From assembly GCF_040546685.1 (NCBI RefSeq), contig NZ_JBEPOH010000001.1, positions 930,001-994,000 of the forward strand: a stretch of 64,000 bases of DNA, read 5' to 3'. The notes beneath the pieces were generated by a model that searched no databases, had not been told where the DNA came from, and saw only the letters and a list, made by a program, of their open reading frames with translations. This document shows positions 58,264 through 64,000 of the stretch, piece by piece (the first letter of the stretch is position 1; each line of letters opens with the position of its first letter). Made by a program: the position numbers and the translations under genes. The DNA comes from Variovorax sp. OAS795 (GTDB taxonomy: Bacteria > Pseudomonadota > Gammaproteobacteria > Burkholderiales > Burkholderiaceae_C).

Positions 58264-60291
58264 ATGGAACGCGCCGGCATCCAGCTCCTGTTTGCCGGCA
58301 CCATCTTCAGCAGCGCGTTCCTGCTGTTCCTGGTGCAGCCGCTGATCGCCAAGCAGATCCTGCCGTGGTTCGGCGGCTCGGCCGCCGTGTGGTCGATCTG
58401 CATGGTGTTCTTCCAGGCCGTGCTGCTCGCGGGCTATGCGTACTCGGACTGGGTCACGCGCCACCTGCGCGTGAGGGTGCAGGCCGCGCTGCACGTGGGG
58501 CTGCTGCTCGCGAGCCTGGCGCTTCTTCCGATCGTGGTGCGCGCGGCCTGGAAGCCCGGCGGCGCCGAAGACCCGACCTGGCTGATCCTGGGCCTGCTGT
58601 TCGCAACCATCGGCCTGCCGTACTTCCTGCTTTCGACCACCGGTCCGCTGGTGCAGTCGTGGGTGGCGCGAACGCCGTGGAGTACGCAGGTCTACCGCTA
58701 CTTCTCGCTGTCGAACCTCGCGTCGCTGCTGTCGCTGCTGTGCTATCCGGTGCTGATCGAGCCACGCAGCTCGCTCTGGCAGCAGGCCTGGGGATGGTCG
58801 TGGGGCTACGGCTTGTTCGTGCTGCTTTGCGCCGGCACGACCTTGCTGGTGGCACGCCGCTGGCCAGGGGCCGCGCCGTTGCCGACCGCGGCTGCCGATA
58901 CGGGCAAGCCCCCGTCCTGGACCGACGGCCTGCTCTGGCTCGTGCTGCCGGCCCTGGCCTCATGGCTGCTGCTGGCGGTGACCAACCACATCACCCAGAA
59001 CGTCGCCGCGGTTCCGTTTCTCTGGATACTGCCGCTCTCGCTGTACCTCTTCACCTTCGTGCTGTGCTTCGAGAGCGACCGCTGGTACCGGCGCGGCATC
59101 TTCCTGCCGCTGGCGGCGGGCGTGCTGGTGCTGTGCGCCTTCGGCCTGCAGCATCACATCGGCTCCGACGTGCGCACGGGGCTGCCGATCTATGTCGGCG
59201 GCCTGTTCGTGCTGTGCATGTTCCTGCATGGAGAAACGGCCAGCCTGCGGCCGGCACCGCGCTTTCTCACGCGCTTCTACCTGATGATGTCGCTCGGCGG
59301 GGCCACGGGCGGCGCCCTGGTCGGGCTGGTGGCACCGCATGTGCTGCCGGCGTACTACGAGCTGGGCATCGGCCTGACGCTGTCGGCGCTCGCCGCGGCG
59401 GCCGTGCTGTACCGGCGCACCTGGCTGCGGGCGTGCAGCGTGGCGCTGGCGGCTTGCTGCGCCTTCTTCCTGGTCGTGCAGATCAATGGCGACCGCTCGG
59501 ACGCACGCCAGCTGCTGCGCAATTTCTACGGCGCGCTGATCACCTTCGACGTGCGCCGCACCGACCCCGCGGACAACGTGCGCCTGCTGTCCCATGGGTC
59601 GATCAAGCATGGCGAGCAGTTCCTGGACCCGTTGCGCCGGCGCGAGCCCACGACCTACTACGGCGCGACGTCGGGCATCGGCCGGGCCTTGGCCGCGGCG
59701 CCGGCCGAGCCGCGCCGAGTGGGGCTGGTCGGCCTGGGCGCCGGCACGCTCGCGACCTATGGCCGCAGCGGCGACACCTACCGCATCTACGAGATCAATC
59801 CGCAGGTGTTCGAGCTGGCGGACAGCGAGTTCACCTTCCTGCGCGACAGCCCCGCGCGCATCGAGCGCGTGCTGGGCGACGCGCGGCTGGCGCTGGAGCG
59901 CGAACCGCCGCAGGGCTTCGACCTGCTCGCCGTCGACGCTTTCTCGGGCGACGCGGTCCCGGTCCACCTGCTCACGGCCGAGGCCATGGACGTGTACCTG
60001 CGGCACATCAGGCCCGACGGCATCGTGGCCTTTCACGTGACCAACCGCTACCTCGAGCTGGCCCCCGTGGTGGCGCGCATTGCCGAACTGAAAGGCCTGC
60101 ACGCGATGCTCGTCAGCGACGACGCGGAAGCCTCGAAGTGGCTCAACCCGACCGACTGGGTGCTGGTGGCGCGCGATGCGGCGGTGCTGTCACGCGGTCC
60201 GCTGCGCGGTGCGGCCTCGCCCGTGGCCACCGGCGCGGATGCACGGCCCTGGACCGACGACTTCAACAACCTGCTGGGCGCGCTCAAGTAG
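58264..60291 (+). CDS. membrane-fused spermidine synthase-like protein
   Basis: A 675-residue two-part protein. Residues 1-400 are polytopic membrane sequence (about 10 segments; FLVQPLIAKQILPWFGGSA is typical of this group). Residues 480-660 form a spermidine synthase/Rossmann methyltransferase-like domain: VGLVGLGAGTLATYGRSGD binds the nucleotide, and LDLLAVDAFSGDAVPVHLLT contains the DAFSGD signature (seen here as LLAVDAFSGDAVPVHLL). True aminopropyl transfer is unproven for such fused proteins. It is six bases after DUF2214. A terminator for the opposite strand follows. Confidence 0.85.
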   Translation: MERAGIQLLFAGTIFSSAFLLFLVQPLIAKQILPWFGGSAAVWSICMVFFQAVLLAGYAYSDWVTRHLRVRVQAALHVGLLLASLALLPIVVRAAWKPGGAEDPTWLILGLLFATIGLPYFLLSTTGPLVQSWVARTPWSTQVYRYFSLSNLASLLSLLCYPVLIEPRSSLWQQAWGWSWGYGLFVLLCAGTTLLVARRWPGAAPLPTAAADTGKPPSWTDGLLWLVLPALASWLLLAVTNHITQNVAAVPFLWILPLSLYLFTFVLCFESDRWYRRGIFLPLAAGVLVLCAFGLQHHIGSDVRTGLPIYVGGLFVLCMFLHGETASLRPAPRFLTRFYLMMSLGGATGGALVGLVAPHVLPAYYELGIGLTLSALAAAAVLYRRTWLRACSVALAACCAFFLVVQINGDRSDARQLLRNFYGALITFDVRRTDPADNVRLLSHGSIKHGEQFLDPLRRREPTTYYGATSGIGRALAAAPAEPRRVGLVGLGAGTLATYGRSGDTYRIYEINPQVFELADSEFTFLRDSPARIERVLGDARLALEREPPQGFDLLAVDAFSGDAVPVHLLTAEAMDVYLRHIRPDGIVAFHVTNRYLELAPVVARIAELKGLHAMLVSDDAEASKWLNPTDWVLVARDAAVLSRGPLRGAASPVATGADARPWTDDFNNLLGALK

Positions 60292-60305
60292 CGCGCAGCG
60301 CCCAA

Positions 60306-60341
60306 GAAAAAGCCCCGCCGGCGCCATGCGCGTGCGGGGCT
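60306..60341 (-). terminator. intrinsic terminator of the psiF-like gene
   Basis: On the reverse strand GAGCCCCGC and GCGGGGCT form an 8-bp stem around a long loop, followed by a T run (60311-60306). It lies in the 64-bp gap between convergent genes. Confidence 0.8.
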
Positions 60342-60355
60342 CGTTCAGGGAGCGC

Positions 60356-60778
60356 TCAAGCGCTCAGGCATTCCTTCATGAAGGCCTTGCGGGCATCGCC
60401 CTTCAGGGTCTTGGCCTTCTGGTCGGCATTGCAGGTCTTCATCTTCTGCTGCTGGGTCTGCTTGGCGGCCACGACGGGCTTGGCGCTCAGGCAGCTCTTC
60501 ATGAAGGCCTTGCGTTCGTCGCCCTTCTTGTCGCCGGCCTCCTGGTTGCAGGTGGTCATCTTGCTTTGCTGGGCGGTGGGGGCCTTGGCCGCCGGCATGG
60601 CCGGGGTCGCAGGCGTGGCGGGCGTTGCCGGAGCCTTGGCGGCCGGCATGGCGGGCGTAGCGGGGGTGGCGGGCGTCGCAGCCGGGGCGACCGCGGGCGC
60701 GGGGGCCTTGTCTTGCGCCTGGGCGGCGCCGAACGAGAGACAGGCGCCCAGGGCGACGAGGGAAAGGAGCTTCTTCAT
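60356..60778 (-). CDS. PsiF-repeat exported protein
   Basis: A 140-residue secreted protein with signal peptide MKKLLSLVALGACLSFGAAQAQ and two PsiF repeats at the C-terminus (MTTCNQEAGDKKGDERKAFM and MKTCNADQKAKTLKGDARKA), each with conserved cysteines. PsiF is a phosphate-starvation-induced protein of unknown function in E. coli. Between signal and repeats is an Ala/Pro/Thr linker made of an exact 17-residue tandem duplication (34-50 and 51-67). ATG at 60778 opens the signal peptide. It is divergent from argS with 130 bp between. A terminator follows. Confidence 0.9.
   Translation of the reverse strand: MKKLLSLVALGACLSFGAAQAQDKAPAPAVAPAATPATPATPAMPAAKAPATPATPATPAMPAAKAPTAQQSKMTTCNQEAGDKKGDERKAFMKSCLSAKPVVAAKQTQQQKMKTCNADQKAKTLKGDARKAFMKECLSA
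60578..60679. repeat. 51-bp tandem duplication in the PsiF linker
   Basis: Two adjacent 51-bp units encode the same 17 residues (ATPATPATPAMPAAKAP). The units differ at several synonymous positions, so the duplication is not very recent or protein sequence is maintained. Confidence 0.8.
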
Positions 60779-60908
60779 GGTGATATGTCCTTGCAGGGTT
60801 GGTTTGTGGCAGTGCCCCGCCCCGGGGCTGCCCCTCCTAACGGCCGACCTCGGCGGCCGGATGACCATCGCCGCGGCCGACCGGGTTTGCCCCCGGTAAA
60901 ATCCGCAG

Positions 60909-62594
60909 ATGCTATTGGTCAAACAGGAGCTGCTCGCGGCGCTCGCGAACACGCTCGAATCCCTCTCGCCCGGCGCCGGCTCCAAAGCCGCGTTCGAGTC
61001 GCCCAAGGTGGCTGCCCATGGCGACTTCGCCAGCACGGCCGCCATGCAACTCGCCAAGCCGCTCGGGCGCAAGCCGCGCGAACTGGCCGAGGCGCTCAGC
61101 GCCGCGCTGCTCGCCACCCCGGTTTTCGGCCAATGGGTCGAAGCCATCGAGATCGCCGGTCCCGGTTTCCTCAACATCCGACTCAAGACCTCTGCCAAGC
61201 AGCAGATCGTGCGCGAGGTGCTCGACGCGGCCGGCAGCTTCGGCCGGCAGCCTGCCACGGGCGAGAAGGTGCTGGTCGAGTTCGTCTCGGCCAACCCGAC
61301 CGGTCCGCTGCACGTCGGCCACGGCCGCCAGGCTGCGCTTGGCGACGCCATCTGCAACCTGCGCGCCTCGCAGGGCGACACCGTGTGGCGCGAGTTCTAC
61401 TACAACGATGCCGGCGTGCAGATCCAGACGCTGGCCAACAGCACGCAGCTGCGCGCCCGCGGCTTCAAGCCCGGCGACCCCGAATGGCCGAGCGGCGAAA
61501 AGGCGCCGGCCTACAACGGCGACTACATCGCCGACATCGCCGAGGACTTCAAGGCGCGCAAGACCGTCAGGTCGGACGACCGCGAATACACCGCCAGCGG
61601 CGACATCGACGACCTCGATTCGATCCGCGAGTTCGCCGTGGCCTACCTGCGCCGCGAACAGGACCTCGACCTGCAGGCCTTCCGCGTCCGGTTCGACAAC
61701 TACTACCTCGAGTCCAGCCTCTACACCAGCGGCCGCGTCGAGGCGGCGGTGCAGAAGCTCGTGGCCGCCGGCAAGACCTACGAGCAGGACGGCGCGCTGT
61801 GGCTCAGGTCGACCGACTACGGCGACGACAAGGACCGGGTGATGAAGAAGCAGGACGGTACGTACACGTACTTCGTGCCCGACGTCGCCTATCACATCGC
61901 CAAGTGGGAGCGCGGCTTCCACAAGGTGGTCAACATCCAGGGCACCGACCACCACGGCACCATCGCGCGCGTGCGCGCCGGCCTTCAGGCCGCGGGCGTC
62001 GGCATTCCCGCGGGCTACCCCGACTACGTGCTGCACACCATGGTGCGCGTGATGAAGGGCGGCGAAGAGGTCAAGATCAGCAAGCGCGCGGGCAGCTACG
62101 TCACCCTGCGCGACCTGATCGAGTGGACCAGCACCGACGCCGTGCGCTTCTTCCTCCTGAGCCGCAAGCCCGACACCGAATACACCTTCGATGTCGACCT
62201 GGCCGTGGCGAAGAACAACGACAACCCGGTGTACTACGTGCAGTACGCCCATGCGCGCATCTGCTCGGTGCTGGCCGGGTGGGGCGGAGAGGCCGCCACG
62301 CTGAAGAACGTCGACCTGTCGCCGCTCGAAAGCCCGGCCGCGCAGGCGCTCATGCTGCTGCTGGCCAAGTACCCCGCCATGCTCACCGCCGCGGCGAAGG
62401 ATTTCGCGCCGCACGATGTGACTTTCTACCTGCGCGAGCTCGCGGCCAGCTACCACAGCTACTACGATGCCGAGCGCATCCTGGTCGATGAAGAGCCGGT
62501 CAAGCTGGCGCGGCTGGCGCTCGTCGCCGCCACCGCGCAGGTGCTGCACAATGGCCTCGCGATTCTCGGCGTCAGTGCGCCGAGCAAGATGTGA
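60909..62594 (+). CDS. argS: arginyl-tRNA synthetase
   Basis: A 561-residue class I synthetase that charges tRNA-Arg. The HIGH motif is HVGH at 135-138 in [33 protein letters not shown] stands for [23 protein letters not shown] and the C-terminal anticodon-binding helices are normal. TAAAAT-like sequence precedes ATG at 60909. It is followed seven bases later by the SPOR-domain gene and then dsbA, a conserved Burkholderiales order. Confidence 0.97.
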   Translation: MLLVKQELLAALANTLESLSPGAGSKAAFESPKVAAHGDFASTAAMQLAKPLGRKPRELAEALSAALLATPVFGQWVEAIEIAGPGFLNIRLKTSAKQQIVREVLDAAGSFGRQPATGEKVLVEFVSANPTGPLHVGHGRQAALGDAICNLRASQGDTVWREFYYNDAGVQIQTLANSTQLRARGFKPGDPEWPSGEKAPAYNGDYIADIAEDFKARKTVRSDDREYTASGDIDDLDSIREFAVAYLRREQDLDLQAFRVRFDNYYLESSLYTSGRVEAAVQKLVAAGKTYEQDGALWLRSTDYGDDKDRVMKKQDGTYTYFVPDVAYHIAKWERGFHKVVNIQGTDHHGTIARVRAGLQAAGVGIPAGYPDYVLHTMVRVMKGGEEVKISKRAGSYVTLRDLIEWTSTDAVRFFLLSRKPDTEYTFDVDLAVAKNNDNPVYYVQYAHARICSVLAGWGGEAATLKNVDLSPLESPAAQALMLLLAKYPAMLTAAAKDFAPHDVTFYLRELAASYHSYYDAERILVDEEPVKLARLALVAATAQVLHNGLAILGVSAPSKM

Positions 62595-62601
62595 AACCAC
62601 C

Positions 62602-63339
62602 ATGAAGAAGACAACCAGACAACGCGGCAACATCGTCATCGGGCTCATCATCGGCCTGGTGCTGGGGTTGGGTGTCGCGCTCGGCATCGCGGTCTACGTG
62701 ACCAAGGTGCCGATTCCTTTCGTGACCAAGACCCAGCGCGGCGGTGCCGAGCAGGACGAGGCCGAAGCCCGCAAGAACCGCGACTGGGACCCCAATGCAC
62801 CGCTCGCGGGCAAGGCCGGGGCGCCCAAGCCGGCCGCCACGGGCCCGGTGGCGCCCGCCGGTGGCGACAATACGGCCGTGGCGCCGGGCGCTGCGCCGCC
62901 CGCACCGCCGGTGCCGGTGGTCGTGGCACCCGCCAAGCCCACGCGGCCGGCCCCGGTGCCGGCCGAGGCCAAGCCGCTGCCGCCTTCGAACGATCCGCTC
63001 GGCGACCTCGCCCGCGCGCGTGCCGGCGGCAACAGCGGCAGCACCACCACGGCCGCGGCGGCGCCCGGCAGCAACAGCAACGCCGCGGCGCCGGGCGCCG
63101 ATCCGTTCATGTATTTCGTGCAGGCTGGCGCCTTCCGTACCACCGAGGACGCCGAAGCCCAGCGCGCCAAGCTGTCGCTGATGGGTGTCGAGGCGCGGGT
63201 CACCGAGCGCGAGCAGGCCGGCCGCACCGTCTACCGGGTGCGCGCGGGTCCGTTCAACAAGAAGGACGACGCCGACCGCCTCAAGGAGCGGCTCGACAGC
63301 GGCGGCCTCGAATCGGCGCTCGTGCGCGTGCAGCGCTGA
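62602..63339 (+). CDS. SPOR-domain membrane protein (FtsN-like)
   Basis: A 245-residue bitopic protein: a short cytoplasmic tail, a transmembrane helix (NIVIGLIIGLVLGLGVALGI, about 10-30), a long Ala/Pro-rich periplasmic linker and a C-terminal SPOR domain (about 168-245) with YFVQAGAFRTTEDAEAQRAK and YRVRAGPFNKKDDADRLK. SPOR domains bind denuded septal peptidoglycan, so a role in division like FtsN is likely. ATG at 62602 follows argS by seven bases. A hairpin lies after its stop. Confidence 0.88.
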   Translation: MKKTTRQRGNIVIGLIIGLVLGLGVALGIAVYVTKVPIPFVTKTQRGGAEQDEAEARKNRDWDPNAPLAGKAGAPKPAATGPVAPAGGDNTAVAPGAAPPAPPVPVVVAPAKPTRPAPVPAEAKPLPPSNDPLGDLARARAGGNSGSTTTAAAAPGSNSNAAAPGADPFMYFVQAGAFRTTEDAEAQRAKLSLMGVEARVTEREQAGRTVYRVRAGPFNKKDDADRLKERLDSGGLESALVRVQR

Positions 63340-63343
63340 CACC

Positions 63344-63376
63344 GCCGCTCGGCAGGCCAAGGCCTGCGCGAGCGGC
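63344..63376. terminator. strong hairpin between SPOR gene and dsbA
   Basis: GCCGCTCGGCAGGCC at 63344-63358 pairs with GGCCTGC-G-CGAGCGGC through 63376, about 15 bp with one bulge and an AA turn. Only an AT-rich stretch follows 12 bases later, so termination is possible but not certain. Confidence 0.5.
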
Positions 63377-63509
63377 CGTCACGAATATTCTTTAAGCTTC
63401 GGCGCGCGGCAAGGGCCGCCGCCCCCAGGATGGGCCTGGCCAGCCGCAAGCGGGAACTCCGCGCGGCGCGCAGGCTCAGTACTGCCGTACCCACAGGAGA
63501 ACTCTTTCA

Positions 63510-64000
63510 ATGAAACGTCGTGACTTTTCGCTGGCCGCCACCTCGCTCGGGCTGCTTTCCCTGGCTGGCAACACCGCGCACGCCCAGGCGCGCGTGCCCA
63601 AGGCCGGTACCGAGTACCTCGTGCTCGACAAGCGCGTGCCGGTCGATGCGCCGGCCGGCAAGATCGAGGTGGTCGAGTTCTTCTCGTACAACTGCCCGCA
63701 CTGCAACGATTTCGAGCCGCAGCTCGAAGCCTGGCTCAAGACAGCGCCAAAGGAAGTCGCGTTCCGCCGCGTGCCCGTGCCTTTCGTGGGCAACGACGTC
63801 GAGGCCAAGCAGCGCCTCTACTACGCGCTCGAGGCGCTCGGCAAGGTCGACGAATTCCAGCCCAAGGTGTTCGACGCGATCCACAAGCAGCGCCAGAACG
63901 TGAACGGCGAGGCCAACATCCTCGCGTGGGCCGGTGCCAACGGACTGGACGGCGCCAAGTTCAAGGATGTTTTCTCGTCCTTCGGCGTGGCCAGCAAGGC
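63510..64000 (+). CDS. dsbA: thiol:disulfide interchange protein DsbA (3' part outside window)
   Basis: The first 163 residues are visible. The signal peptide starts MKRRDFSLAATSLGLLSLAG and ends near AHA at 25. The thioredoxin-fold domain follows with EVVEFFSYNCPHCNDFEPQ, active site CPHC at 62-65, which oxidises substrate thiols in the periplasm. AGGAGA lies 11 bases before ATG. Context argS-SPOR-dsbA agrees. The C-terminal helical insert and end lie beyond base 64000. Confidence 0.95.
   Translation, partial: MKRRDFSLAATSLGLLSLAGNTAHAQARVPKAGTEYLVLDKRVPVDAPAGKIEVVEFFSYNCPHCNDFEPQLEAWLKTAPKEVAFRRVPVPFVGNDVEAKQRLYYALEALGKVDEFQPKVFDAIHKQRQNVNGEANILAWAGANGLDGAKFKDVFSSFGVASK

Overview
The window is GC-rich (roughly two thirds by eye) and densely coded, with short intergenic gaps and strong G/C preference at third codon positions. 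Protein features point to a betaproteobacterium of the Comamonadaceae, most like Variovorax: an hpf-ptsN-hprK block, fur beside bamE, dapB beside an ExbB/ExbD pair, leuS-lptE-holA-proA, a Bug/TctC solute receptor, a Kup potassium carrier, a PPi-type phosphofructokinase, and argS-SPOR-dsbA. No rRNA, tRNA, insertion sequence, prophage, CRISPR array or replication origin was seen. Both ends cut genes: a UvrD/Rep helicase on the left and dsbA on the right.

Layout. 1-7.1 kb holds housekeeping genes: the helicase 3' part, hpf, ptsN, hprK, fur (reverse), bamE, dapB, exbB-like and exbD-like. 7.1-18.5 kb is a reverse-strand glycogen/alpha-glucan cluster, transcribed in the order GH13 alpha-glucosidase (frameshifted), glgB, glgX, glgC, glgA, glgP. 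18.6-23.3 kb is an accessory block: an FAD/NAD(P) oxidoreductase with two AhpD/CMD-type proteins, then a reverse pair of Bug receptor and opine-dehydrogenase-like protein. 23.4-29.1 kb returns to core genes (leuS, lptE, holA, proA). 29.1-36.3 kb has gshA, kup, a polysaccharide deacetylase, an NTF2-like protein, benE and gshB. 36.3-42.8 kb has a class II glutamine amidotransferase, an amino-acid-type ABC receptor, a DHA2 efflux pump, a zinc-ribbon metallopeptidase, a CWC protein and PPi-PFK. 42.8-46.0 kb is a beta-oxidation-like operon (thiolase, enoyl-CoA hydratase, acyl-CoA dehydrogenase). 46.1-49.5 kb has DUF2917/LysR around a palindromic operator, a fasciclin lipoprotein, a gene-free stretch ending in an orphan terminator, and two coupled unknown genes. 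49.5-54.5 kb has an MFS carrier, malate synthase G, a haloacid dehalogenase and IclR. 54.6-57.7 kb has HMG-CoA lyase, a CaiB CoA-transferase and LysR. 57.8-64 kb has DUF2214, a membrane-fused spermidine-synthase-like protein, PsiF, argS, a SPOR protein and dsbA.

The genes combine into several functions: glycogen synthesis and breakdown with a reversible PPi-PFK available downstream; glutathione synthesis (gshA, gshB); acyl-CoA and hydroxyacyl-CoA catabolism feeding acetyl-CoA to malate synthase G; and envelope assembly (bamE, lptE, dsbA, SPOR protein). The most notable non-gene signals are the crossed iclR/HMG-CoA lyase promoters, the LysR palindrome, the orphan terminator with the coupled unknown pair, and the single-base frameshift in the GH13 gene. 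No clearly novel defence or mobile system was found.
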